In this document: piece by piece, positions 56,378 to 64,000 of the stretch | How the letters are laid out: every line of letters starts with the position of its first letter | Position numbering within the stretch: position 1 is the stretch's first letter | Source of the DNA: Paenibacillus massiliensis subsp. panacisoli DSM 21345 | GTDB taxonomy: Bacteria; Bacillota; Bacilli; Paenibacillales; Paenibacillaceae | Assembly (NCBI RefSeq): GCF_000426545.1 | Contig: NZ_AUFO01000017.1 | Coordinates: forward strand, 62,001-126,000 | Length of the DNA: 64,000 bases | Reading direction: 5' to 3' | Translations under genes and position numbers: made by a program | The notes under the pieces: generated by a model | The model's input: only the letters and a program-made list of their open reading frames with translations | What the model was told of the DNA's origin: nothing | Database searches by the model: none

Positions 56378-56938
56378 ATGCTAGATCAAGCGAAGGAAAA
56401 AAGCTTAAGCAAACTGATGAGCTTGCTGCTACGACATAAGCCAGAGGAGTTCGGCGTAGTCCTTGACCCGGAGGATGGCTCGTGCCCGATCAAGGTGTTG
56501 CTGGGCGCGATCCAGACTCAGCGTGGATGGTCATGGGTCCGTCAGGAGGATATCGAGCAGGTCGTGCGCAATTCTGACAAGCAACGCTTCGAGATTGTAG
56601 AAGACCGAATCCGGGCCAGATATGGCCATAGTCATGACAAAGTCCGTTATGAAGCGACTCAGCCCCCGGCGGTGCTGTACCATGGTACGAACCAGAAGGC
56701 CCTTCCTTCTATTCATAAGGAGGGACTGAAGCCGATGGGACGTCAATATGTGCACTTGTCCGAAGGGACTCACTTTGCGACACTGGCCGGGAAGCGCAGG
56801 GGAGAGCTGGTAATTTTGCGAGTGGATACGCAGTGTGCGCAAGAGAGCGGAGTCTCCTTTTATTATGCTGGCAATGAGGTATGGTTAGCTGATCGGATAC
56901 CACCACAGTGCTGCACTTTCTGGCATGAGGGGGAATAG
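56378..56938 (+). CDS. kptA: KptA/Tpt1, RNA 2'-phosphotransferase
   Basis: 187 residues from ATG 56378. Family marks: SKLMSLLLRHKPEEFGVVLDPEDG, YHGT, YVHLSEGTHFA and AGKRRGELVIL. Tpt1/KptA removes an internal 2'-phosphate from RNA with NAD+, the mark left by some ligation routes. Together with Hen1 and Pnkp upstream it makes a three-enzyme RNA-repair group, although the gap of ~150 bases with a repeat leaves open whether all three share one transcript. AGGAAGTGA precedes the ATG. Confidence 0.9.
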   Translation: MLDQAKEKSLSKLMSLLLRHKPEEFGVVLDPEDGSCPIKVLLGAIQTQRGWSWVRQEDIEQVVRNSDKQRFEIVEDRIRARYGHSHDKVRYEATQPPAVLYHGTNQKALPSIHKEGLKPMGRQYVHLSEGTHFATLAGKRRGELVILRVDTQCAQESGVSFYYAGNEVWLADRIPPQCCTFWHEGE

Positions 56939-57103
56939 CCATAACCTGCCTAGAGTGTAGCCGGCATTGCTCTGTAGTATCTCACACCGCAGCAAGTTAC
57001 TTGGCAGCAATCAACAGCATGAAGCAACGCTCACGGCAAGCAGGCGGCAAGCAGTACCAAGATGTTGGGCGAAAATACAGGATTAGATTGAACCTTAAAG
57101 TTA

Positions 57104-57149
57104 GCAGCGGTAGACCCAGACTTGATCACTTAGTCTGGTCTACCGCTGT
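57104..57149. terminator. Bidirectional terminator between kptA and the MerR gene
   Basis: CAGCGGTAGACCCAGACT pairs with AGTCTGGTCTACCGCTG around TTGATCACTT; both genes point at it. Confidence 0.7.
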
Positions 57150-57233
57150 TGTTATTCATGAGTAACGTCCCCCGTTCGTTGAAGCTGAAGCATATCATTG
57201 TACTCCGTGTAATGCAGAATGATAAGTATTCAT

Positions 57234-57608
57234 TCATATTTTCCCAAACCCTTTTTCGCAAGTAACGTTCGCACTGAGAATGTCATACAGGTTTTGCTTT
57301 GAGACATTTAATTGCTGTTGAGTAGCTTCAATTTCGGCAATTTTTAATTGTATCAGGCTTACTTGCTCATCCTTGGACATCCCGTTTTTCGAGATCATGG
57401 ATTTGATTTCCTGAATCGAAAAGCCAACGGCCAAACATTGTTTAACAACATTCAGATGATGAATGATGTCTGACGAATAAATCCGATAATTATTTTGATC
57501 CCTCAATACATATTCATCCGTGATAATGCCTATTTGCTCATAGTAACGGATCGTTGAAATCGGGAGATCAATACTTTTGGCTACTTCACTGATCTTAATG
57601 ACCATCAC
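57234..57608 (-). CDS. MerR-family regulator
   Basis: 124 residues. KISEVAKSIDLPISTIRYYEQIGII is the MerR helix-turn-helix; the middle has YRIYSSDIIHHLNVVKQC and the end a coiled-coil with a single Cys (VTCEKG). Divergent from the nitroreductase gene with an 8-4-8 palindrome between the two, so it very likely controls that gene and itself, sensing redox or an electrophile. Confidence 0.85.
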   Translation of the reverse strand: MMVIKISEVAKSIDLPISTIRYYEQIGIITDEYVLRDQNNYRIYSSDIIHHLNVVKQCLAVGFSIQEIKSMISKNGMSKDEQVSLIQLKIAEIEATQQQLNVSKQNLYDILSANVTCEKGFGKI

Positions 57609-57626
57609 CCCGTTTTTTAGCGCTTG

Positions 57627-57646
57627 CTATAAAGCATACTTTATAG
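57627..57646. promoter_or_regulatory. Operator for the MerR-type regulator
   Basis: CTATAAAG-CATA-CTTTATAG, a perfect inverted repeat between the divergent regulator and nitroreductase genes. Confidence 0.65.
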
Positions 57647-57714
57647 TTTACCCTCTTACTAGTAATCATAAGAAACATCATTTCCAAACTCAACCGAAAA
57701 GGAGAGAAACCTGC

Positions 57715-58365
57715 ATGAGCAACCTTACAGGCAACTACCACAAAACAAACAACTTCAACAAAATTGTACTGGAACGTCGTTCCGTTAAAGTGTACGATCC
57801 CGAAGTGAAAATCAGTCGGGAGGAAATGACCGAAATTCTGGCGGAAGCTTCCCGCGCTCCATCTGCTATTAATATGCAACCCTGGCGTTTCCTTGTAATC
57901 GATAGCGCCGAAGGTAAAGAAAAACTAGCGCCACTGGCTTCCTTCAATCAGACACAAGTTATGACATCTTCGGCTGTTATTGCGGTGTTTTACGACGCTA
58001 ACAATGTTGAATACATGGACGAAATTTTTAATAAAGCAGTAGAACTCGGCTACATGCCGCAGGACATCAAGGATATGCAATTGCAGCAGGCAAGGCCGTA
58101 TTATGCAAGTCTGACTGCATCCGCCTTGCGCGACATTAACATGCTGGACTCTGGTCTTGTTTCGATGCAGCTGATGCTTGTAGCTCGCGCCCACGGCTAC
58201 GATACCAACCCTATGGCGGGGTATGACAAGGATCGAATCGCGGAGGTCTTCGGCCTGGACGCGGAGCGATTCCAGCCGGTCATGCTGCTCTCGATTGGCA
58301 AAGCGAGCAAAGAGGGCTATCCATCCTACCGATTACCTGTAGAGACAATTACCACTTGGGCATGA
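57715..58365 (+). CDS. Nitroreductase-family protein
   Basis: 216 residues from ATG 57715 with AAAGGAGAG upstream. The nitroreductase fold is marked by ERRSVKVYD, EASRAPSAINMQPWRFLVI (FMN contact) and the later ARAHGYDTNPMAGYDKDRIAEVFGL. It reduces nitro-aromatics, quinones or similar with NAD(P)H. Placed beside the MerR regulator, it probably forms an inducible detoxification unit. Confidence 0.9.
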   Translation: MSNLTGNYHKTNNFNKIVLERRSVKVYDPEVKISREEMTEILAEASRAPSAINMQPWRFLVIDSAEGKEKLAPLASFNQTQVMTSSAVIAVFYDANNVEYMDEIFNKAVELGYMPQDIKDMQLQQARPYYASLTASALRDINMLDSGLVSMQLMLVARAHGYDTNPMAGYDKDRIAEVFGLDAERFQPVMLLSIGKASKEGYPSYRLPVETITTWA

Positions 58366-58677
58366 TTGGACTTTTGGAAGATTAGACATAGAGCAAAATC
58401 GGATATAAGTGAGTACAAAGGAGCACAAGCAACGATCCATGGTGATCATGCTTGTGTTCTATTTATGTTGGGGATTTTTAGACTATACGTATATGTTCGT
58501 GGCGGTTGCTAATCTTATACAAGAGCAAGATTCGAATCAGCGAAAAATATTCCGCATAATGTTACATTGTATATTGTATTTCTTGTCATATTGGCGTAAA
58601 ATTTGGCGAAGCAATTCTGCATTGCGTTAACGCGGGACTGCTAATAGAAGGATGGACATTAGAAAAGGGGAATTCGT
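58366..58677. other. Spacer before the permease gene
   Basis: No firm gene. A GTG-started 73-codon frame (58409-58630) has hydrophobic stretches but no family and no good ribosome binding site. A CACAAGC/GCTTGTG hairpin near 58425-58456 may end the nitroreductase transcript. Confidence 0.4.
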
Positions 58678-60045
58678 TTGGAAACGAAAGAATTAAAGAG
58701 AGGATTAAAGCCCAGGCACATTGAGCTGATTGCCCTGGGAGGCACAATTGGAGTTGGACTGTTCATGGGCTCGGCAAGCGCGATCCAATGGGCAGGCCCA
58801 TCCGTATTGCTGGCTTATATGCTGGCAGGGATTATTATTTTCTTCGTGATGCGAATTATGGGAGAAATGCTCATACAAGAGCCAGTCACAGGCTCCTTCG
58901 CCACCTTCGCACATAAGTATATTGGGCCACTGGCCGGGTTCCTGACAGCCTGGAGCTACTGGTTCCTGTGGGTGACCGTGGGGATGGCCGAAGTGACGGC
59001 TATCGGTATCTATTTCGGCTACTGGTATCCGGATATTCCGCAATGGATTCCAGCGCTGGTGGGTGTGTTGATCATTGCAGCAGCCAATCTGGCTGCGGTG
59101 AAGCTATATGGCGAGTTCGAATTTTGGTTCGCGCTCATCAAGATTGTAGCGATCGTGTTCATGATCGTCATCGGAACGGGTCTGATCTTCTTCGGCTTAG
59201 GCAATGGCTGGCAGCCCATCGGTCTGTCGAATCTGTACAGTCATGGCGGGTTCTTCCCAGGTGGGCTTAAAGGCTTCCTGTTCGCGCTCTGTCTGGTGAC
59301 AGCAGCCTATCAGGGAGTTGAGATGGTCGGAATCACGGCAGGTGAGGCCGAAAATCCTAAATATACACTGCGTAAAGCAATCAAGAATATCGTCTGGCGC
59401 ATTCTGATTTTCTATGTAGGTGCCGTCTTCGTTATGGTGACGCTGTACCCGTGGAATGAAGTTGGTCAGACAGGAAGCCCGTTCGTACTGACCTTTGCCA
59501 AGGTCGGAATTCTGGCAGCCGCGGGAATTATCAACTTTGTAGTGCTGACAGCAGCGATGTCTGGCTGTAACAGCGGTATCTACAGTGCTGGACGTATGCT
59601 GTATACGCTCGCGGGTAATGGACAAGCTCCAGGCTTTTTCGGAAAGCTGTCCAAGGGCGGAGTACCACGCAACAGTATCATTGTGACACTATCCCTGCTG
59701 TTGATCGGGGTACTGCTGAACTACCTGATCCCAGACTCCAAGCTGTTCCTTTATATTTATAGTGCAAGTGTCTTGCCGGGTATGATGCCATGGTTCGCCC
59801 TGGCGATCAGCCAGTTCAAATTCCGTAAGCAGTGGGGCAAGGAGCTGGCGGACCATAATTTCAAGTCTAAATGGTTCCCGGTCAGCAACTACATCATTAT
59901 CATCTTCCTGGTGCTGGTCATTATCGGGATGTGCTTCAACCCGGATACACGAATCTCGCTCATCGTGGGTGCTTCGTTCATGGCGCTTGTGGTCATTGCT
60001 TATTATGTCTTTGGTATTGGAAAGCGGGATCAGAGCAATTCCTGA
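58678..60045 (+). CDS. Amino-acid permease (APC family)
   Basis: 455 residues from a TTG with AAAAGGGG upstream. Twelve hydrophobic segments; family marks [63 protein letters not shown] and [19 protein letters not shown] proton-driven uptake protein of the AnsP/YbxG/AapA kind; the substrate amino acid cannot be told from sequence. The stop codon lies close to the second palindromic repeat. Confidence 0.88.
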   Translation: METKELKRGLKPRHIELIALGGTIGVGLFMGSASAIQWAGPSVLLAYMLAGIIIFFVMRIMGEMLIQEPVTGSFATFAHKYIGPLAGFLTAWSYWFLWVTVGMAEVTAIGIYFGYWYPDIPQWIPALVGVLIIAAANLAAVKLYGEFEFWFALIKIVAIVFMIVIGTGLIFFGLGNGWQPIGLSNLYSHGGFFPGGLKGFLFALCLVTAAYQGVEMVGITAGEAENPKYTLRKAIKNIVWRILIFYVGAVFVMVTLYPWNEVGQTGSPFVLTFAKVGILAAAGIINFVVLTAAMSGCNSGIYSAGRMLYTLAGNGQAPGFFGKLSKGGVPRNSIIVTLSLLLIGVLLNYLIPDSKLFLYIYSASVLPGMMPWFALAISQFKFRKQWGKELADHNFKSKWFPVSNYIIIIFLVLVIIGMCFNPDTRISLIVGASFMALVVIAYYVFGIGKRDQSNS

Positions 60046-60049
60046 TACT

Positions 60050-60258
60050 CTGACTAGGTCAATGTGCGTGTAAAGCCGCTGCAAGCGGGGAGCCCTGTCG
60101 ACTGCTGTTAAGCTTGCTGTTCTTTTGAATAAGGATTGTAAGCAGATGATCAGCGAGCTTAAAGGCAGACACTTCGTTTCTCTAGGGCTTTCCCGCTTTC
60201 CGCTAACTACTGTGATCTCCAAATCATTCGATATGAAATCAGATGCCGTCAATGTACT
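60050..60258. mobile_element. Palindromic MITE-like repeat, copy 2 (inverted)
   Basis: The reverse complement aligns along its length with the copy at 51978: GCAAGCGGGGAGCCCTGTCG, TTAAGCTTGCTGTTCTTTTG and CTAGGGCTTTCCCGCTTTCC are shared nearly exactly. Its ends have decayed (GTCAATG near 60058, GTCAATGTACT at 60248). It begins a few bases after the permease stop. Confidence 0.75.
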
Positions 60259-60584
60259 GGACATGTTCAGGCATAGATCATCAAAAATTCTAGAATGACT
60301 AATCAGACGGCCAAGGTGATACAATTCAGATGACCAAAATTTGCAATCGTGTAGTTAGTTGAAGATGTGATTCAAATCGTAATTCGAGTCGTGATTCTCC
60401 AAGGTGGAGAGTCACGGCTTTTTTTGCTAGAAGAGCTGCAATATGCCTTAAGCCTGGATTCAGCTAGTTTTAAGCTGGGGCTCGTATAATCATAGCGAAT
60501 TCATTCCGATGGAGGTGTGCGTGCATTGCGAATTCTTTTGTACGTACATTGTGCATTCCATGGTAGGAAAGAGGTGTCAACGGT
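60259..60584. other. Spacer with terminator and promoter region
   Basis: No gene. A terminator at 60390 and an AT-rich stretch before the membrane protein gene. Confidence 0.4.
60390..60426 (+). terminator. Rho-independent terminator
   Basis: CGTGATTCTCCA pairs with TGGAGAGTCACG around AGG, followed by GC and seven T. Confidence 0.8.
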
Positions 60585-62171
60585 TTGTTCAAGCTCATTC
60601 CTAAGCTGTTATATATGATCCTGGTCTGTTTTATGGGATTGTTCGTGGTAGCCTCTCTGTTCGTCAGAGCGGAATATAATTATGCTGCATACGGAGATAA
60701 TCCCATTTTGCAAGGGCAGCGTCTGTGGATATATATTCCGTTGGTCTTGCTGCTGCTCGTTGCGGGTGTCTTGTTGTATCAGGCAGCGCAAAGGCTGAGC
60801 CGCTATCGTCCGCAGGTGGTCATCCCGAGTATTCTGCTCAGTGCCTTAATCATGCAGGTGGCGCTCATATTCCTGTTCCCGCGCCTGCCTACGGATGATT
60901 CACAGACGGTGGTATCTCTGGCGCTGGACATGCTCTATGACCATGACTATTCTACGTTTGATCCTGGCGGGTATTTGCACATGTTTCCCTTTAACTTCTC
61001 GATGGTGGTATATATCAAGACCTTGCTGTTCTGGTTCACTGATAACTATCTCATTCTGAAAAGCTTTAATATCCTCTTCTCCCTTATCACAACACTGATG
61101 ATCTACCTGATCTACAGGGAGCTATATGGTAAGGCGGATGAACGGGATTATGGTATATTGCTGCTGGCGGCCTGCTATCTTCCTTCCTTACTGATGAACA
61201 ATCTGATCTATAATGATGTCATTGCGACTGCATGTCTGACCTCGGGGCTATATGCCCTGATCCGTTATCTGAAGCAGGCATCGTGGACTGCAATTCTATT
61301 CGCTTCTGTACTGTTCGCTCTTGGTAACTATTTTCGAGGCAGCGGAGTAATCTTTCTTATCGCTGCGCTGCTGACGATAGGCATGAAGCTACGCGTACTT
61401 GGCTGGAGGAAGGGGCTCATGGCTATTGTGCTGCTGGTCGGGATCTTCAACGTGCCGGGCTGGATGCAAAATGCGGCGCTCCAGGCTACGGGTGTAGTGG
61501 ATGAGCCAGTGGGCAGCAATGCGGCGCCAGTCTCGATGTGGCTGCATATGGGAATCAATCTGGAGCGCTTCGGATTCTGGGATAATATGCAGAGCTATAG
61601 CATCTACCAGCGTGAGGTGGGCTACGATAAGGCCGTCAGTGCGGAGCTGTTCAAGGAAGGGATTGCCGAGAAGCTCGCTGTGGCTAGTCCGGGTGAACTG
61701 ATAAGCATGTATTTCAAGAAAATCGTATGGACCTGGACGGAGGGAACCTACCAGATCGACCGTTACGGGATTGGCAATGATGATAATAATAGTGGATGGG
61801 GTCGTGGCCGCGTCTCGATCGTGGGTGGCTACAGCTACTCTACCTTCGCAACGAAGTGGTTCGCCGGGGATTCATGGCCGCGCAGAATGCTGCTCTGGTG
61901 CCTATATACGATGAACATGCTGATGTATGGCTTTATTTTGGTGCGTCTGATCGGCAGCATTCGCTCCAAGCGCTATGAAGAGGTATCGCTGGTGCTAGTG
62001 CTGTTAGGCTTCATTGGATTCTATATTCTGTGGGAGATCAAATCCCGATATCTATATCCGATCTATCCGCTACTATTAGTGATATCGTATATGGGTTTCA
62101 AAGATGTGTACAAGCTGCTTCGTGCCAGAAAGCTTGACCACGGCCGATTGTTCTTGGGAAAGGGGGAGTAA
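60585..62171 (+). CDS. GT-C type membrane glycosyltransferase-like protein
   Basis: 528 residues from a TTG, GAAAGAGGTG upstream. About eleven hydrophobic segments; the loop after the second helical pair has FPRLPTDDSQTVVSLALDMLYDHDYSTFDPGGYL, where the Asp residues are in the place of the acidic catalytic motif of GT39/ArnT-like enzymes. This suggests a lipid-linked sugar transferase of the PMT/GT-C class, but family and substrate are inferred. The next gene starts two bases after its stop. Confidence 0.75.
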   Translation: MFKLIPKLLYMILVCFMGLFVVASLFVRAEYNYAAYGDNPILQGQRLWIYIPLVLLLLVAGVLLYQAAQRLSRYRPQVVIPSILLSALIMQVALIFLFPRLPTDDSQTVVSLALDMLYDHDYSTFDPGGYLHMFPFNFSMVVYIKTLLFWFTDNYLILKSFNILFSLITTLMIYLIYRELYGKADERDYGILLLAACYLPSLLMNNLIYNDVIATACLTSGLYALIRYLKQASWTAILFASVLFALGNYFRGSGVIFLIAALLTIGMKLRVLGWRKGLMAIVLLVGIFNVPGWMQNAALQATGVVDEPVGSNAAPVSMWLHMGINLERFGFWDNMQSYSIYQREVGYDKAVSAELFKEGIAEKLAVASPGELISMYFKKIVWTWTEGTYQIDRYGIGNDDNNSGWGRGRVSIVGGYSYSTFATKWFAGDSWPRRMLLWCLYTMNMLMYGFILVRLIGSIRSKRYEEVSLVLVLLGFIGFYILWEIKSRYLYPIYPLLLVISYMGFKDVYKLLRARKLDHGRLFLGKGE

Positions 62172-62172
62172 G

Positions 62173-62598
62173 ATGAGTGGACTGACTCGTATAGCTTATG
62201 TATGTGCACTGAGCGTGAGCTGCGTAGTGCTGTTGGTATCTTGCGAGGCTGTTACGGCCCAGCAGATCACTTATCCCTTGGTTCATGAGGGGCCAGGGAC
62301 GGGATTTCCCGGAGGTGGAAGGCCTGGCAAGGATGCAGGGGGAGGGCAGCAGTGGCGTGGGTCTGGGCTGAGTGACGGTCTAGAGATGAATCCTTCACCT
62401 GGCCAGAGTCACTCACCGGATCAGAGCCACCCGCCAGAAATGTACAATCCATTGCCGATGAATAGTCCACAGATTGAAGATGAGATGCCGAAGGTGCCCG
62501 GGCTGCCAAATTCAAGCGGTAGCAGACAAATGAATGAGGGCGGTAGTGAGGGTAGCATAAGTGATGGTTCCAGCAGCCGTAACCGTACTAATCGTTAA
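62173..62598 (+). CDS. Small Pro/Gly/Ser-rich lipoprotein
   Basis: 141 residues from ATG 62173 with GGGGGAG five bases ahead, almost touching the membrane protein gene. Signal ends at VLLVSC (residue 24), a lipobox-like site. The rest is low complexity: GTGFPGGGRPGKDAGGG, repeated SHSPDQSHPPE, many Ser/Asn/Met. Probably an outer-face accessory to the membrane protein. Family not recognised. Confidence 0.65.
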   Translation: MSGLTRIAYVCALSVSCVVLLVSCEAVTAQQITYPLVHEGPGTGFPGGGRPGKDAGGGQQWRGSGLSDGLEMNPSPGQSHSPDQSHPPEMYNPLPMNSPQIEDEMPKVPGLPNSSGSRQMNEGGSEGSISDGSSSRNRTNR

Positions 62599-63423
62599 TT
62601 AGGAGCTCAGCTCCTCCTCTGGCGAAGCTTGCTGATAACGCTCCAGTGCCTTCGTCGAGGCCTCCAGCATGCGCCGTTTCAGGTAATCTCCGTTGATGAC
62701 CCGCACTCGCTTGCCGAGAAAGCGAATCTTGGAGAGCAGGTATTCGGCCTCGTCACCTGGATGGGTGATATGAACCCTATAGGTGTCCTGCTCTGCATCA
62801 TAATGAACGTCCTTCTCGAAGCTGGAGAACGCATGCAAGATGCGGGATAGCTCCTCGTTGTACATCGGGACAACCTCAATCACGGCTTCCCGCTGCCGTG
62901 CTGCCTGACGGCGTGTGATGGACTCCAGCATGCCAGCAACAGCATCAGCCTCTACGGACTCTTCCTCCAGCTGCAGAATATTGCGTAGCGGCGTACTCAT
63001 TAAGGACCGGTGTCGCATCCGGTACCACAGCACATACCACTCCCGCTTCACCATGGAGTACTCCAGCTTATAAGGCAAGCCCCATTGGTCTGGAGTCACC
63101 TGACCGCCCTTGAGTCGGCAGCGGATACGCATGGCCGTTCTGTTCGCAATCATTCGGCGCAGCGGACGCAGAAGCGGATGGTAGACATGCTTCTCCTTGC
63201 TGCCAGCCTTCTGGATGAGATGCTCCTCAACATCCATAGGCTGATCTGATTCCAGTATGCGGTGCAGCTTGGCTAGAGTCTCCTCTGTAAATGCCTCAGA
63301 GGCTGCCGGATGCGCGAGCATCGTCTTCAGCCACGAGCGTTCATGTGACGTCACCATAAAGGTACCGGAATCCTCCAGCCGCGTGAGGAGCTGATAATTG
63401 AAGATTTTCTCAAACAGATTCAT
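62599..63423 (-). CDS. WYL-domain transcriptional regulator
   Basis: 274 residues. The middle carries the WYL pattern (LKGGQVTPDQWGLPYKLEYSMVKREWYVLWYRMRHRSL), and the end a WCX-like alpha/beta segment. No clear N-terminal helix-turn-helix, unlike single-gene WYL regulators. Overlaps the next minus-strand gene by 14 bases; the two probably act together. WYL domains bind nucleic acid or small ligands and often regulate stress or defence genes. Confidence 0.75.
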   Translation of the reverse strand: MNLFEKIFNYQLLTRLEDSGTFMVTSHERSWLKTMLAHPAASEAFTEETLAKLHRILESDQPMDVEEHLIQKAGSKEKHVYHPLLRPLRRMIANRTAMRIRCRLKGGQVTPDQWGLPYKLEYSMVKREWYVLWYRMRHRSLMSTPLRNILQLEEESVEADAVAGMLESITRRQAARQREAVIEVVPMYNEELSRILHAFSSFEKDVHYDAEQDTYRVHITHPGDEAEYLLSKIRFLGKRVRVINGDYLKRRMLEASTKALERYQQASPEEELSS

Positions 63424-64000
63424 AGTAGGACTGGATCTCCTTCCATTCGTCGATCAGTTCTTGTCGGAACCGAAAAGGCTCAAGCACCTCACAGCTGGAG
63501 CCGAAGCTGCGAATCCACGGCTTGATCTCAGTGGTTCCGTTCACTTGAATTTCATAGACGAAGGCTTGCTCATCCTCCGCTATGATCTCACCCCATTGCC
63601 CCTGCAGCAGTACCCGCTCCTTGACGAAGTTATATTCCCCGAACCCGGGATTATAGAAGCGTACCCTTACCGTCACCGGCCGCCCTGTATCGATCAGCCA
63701 GCTATACCGCATCTTCTCGGTAAGCTCCTCGGATTTGGCAGCGAACCATTCCTCTGGAACTGCCTCGTCCTCCTCCAATTGGGTAATCCCCTCCATTCGG
63801 AATTTACGGACGCCCTTATGACCATGAGCAAGCAGATACCAGCGGCCGTATTGATGGTCGTAGACGATCTTCAAGGGTAGAGCGGTATTCTTGAGCCCTT
63901 CCTGGTCCTTCTCGAACAGCGGATTGGTATTTCTGGAGGCATAGCTCTTGTCAGACTTGGGTGAGAAATAGATGAATCGGACCTTGCGTCGTAGACGCAT
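63410..64000 (-). CDS. WYL-domain protein, partial at right edge
   Basis: At least 196 residues. The frame reaches the window edge, where the last base triplet happens to read ATG; the true start probably lies beyond. WYL-type segment ALPLKIVYDHQYGRWYLLAHGHKGVRKFRMEGI, then a WCX-like part. It precedes the other WYL gene in the same transcript. Confidence 0.7.
   Translation of the reverse strand: MRLRRKVRFIYFSPKSDKSYASRNTNPLFEKDQEGLKNTALPLKIVYDHQYGRWYLLAHGHKGVRKFRMEGITQLEEDEAVPEEWFAAKSEELTEKMRYSWLIDTGRPVTVRVRFYNPGFGEYNFVKERVLLQGQWGEIIAEDEQAFVYEIQVNGTTEIKPWIRSFGSSCEVLEPFRFRQELIDEWKEIQSYYESV

Noticed and set aside
58409..58630. 73-codon hydrophobic frame with GTG start
   Set aside because: No convincing ribosome binding site or family; hydrophobic stretch alone is not enough.

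Overview
The window looks like the chromosome of a Paenibacillus-type Gram-positive bacterium (Bacillota, Bacillales). Supporting signs are strong AGGAGG-type ribosome binding sites, several GTG and TTG starts, CcpA (cre) sites, a Spo0E-like phosphatase, many plant-polysaccharide enzymes (GH3, GH10, GH38, GH43, a parallel beta-helix protein), phosphotransferase (PTS) uptake genes, and an HTH-TPR regulator paired with a tiny secreted peptide. The genus is inferred from gene content; no rRNA or tRNA gene was seen.

Layout. Bases 1-9000 are AT-rich and accessory: a partial unknown gene, an McrB/DUF2357-nuclease restriction pair followed by an unknown zinc-finger gene, long gene-poor stretches, and a 48-codon Spo0E-like gene. 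From 9 to 18 kb come a secreted beta-helix protein, small conserved proteins, an AraC regulator, three minus-strand micropeptide ORFs, a group II intron relic, and an RRNPP-type quorum-sensing pair (regulator plus 42-residue pro-peptide). From 18 to 24 kb lies carbohydrate use: GH43, a PTS EIIBC and GH3. From 24 to 27.5 kb are an unusual SDR protein, a YciI-like protein and a GNAT protein. From 27.5 to 34.9 kb is a minus-strand operon (EIIA, EIIB, EIIC, GH38 alpha-mannosidase, PRD regulator) with an upstream cre site.

From 35 to 46 kb are a LytTR/DUF3021 pair, a membrane protein, two small coiled-coil proteins, a modular GH10 xylanase with its own cre site, a FetAB-like ABC exporter, and a sigma factor followed by three secreted proteins, two of which share a domain. 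From 46 to 51 kb is a Fur-box-associated iron-siderophore cluster (AraC/binding-protein regulator, two FecCD permeases, a lipoprotein). From 51 to 60.3 kb are a decayed IS1182-like element, a palindromic MITE-like repeat, an RNA-repair set (Hen1, Pnkp, KptA), a MerR/nitroreductase pair, an amino-acid permease, and a second, inverted copy of the palindromic repeat. The right end holds a GT-C type membrane protein with a small lipoprotein, then two tandem WYL regulators, one cut by the window edge.

A theme across the window is short degenerate tandem repeats in many intergenic spacers and, in frame, inside three proteins (GH43, GNAT, PRD regulator). The items I consider most worth a second look are the quorum-sensing pair with adjacent micropeptides, the RNA-repair block between inverted palindromic repeats, the three-gene McrB-like defence locus, and the shared domain of the amidase and lipoprotein.
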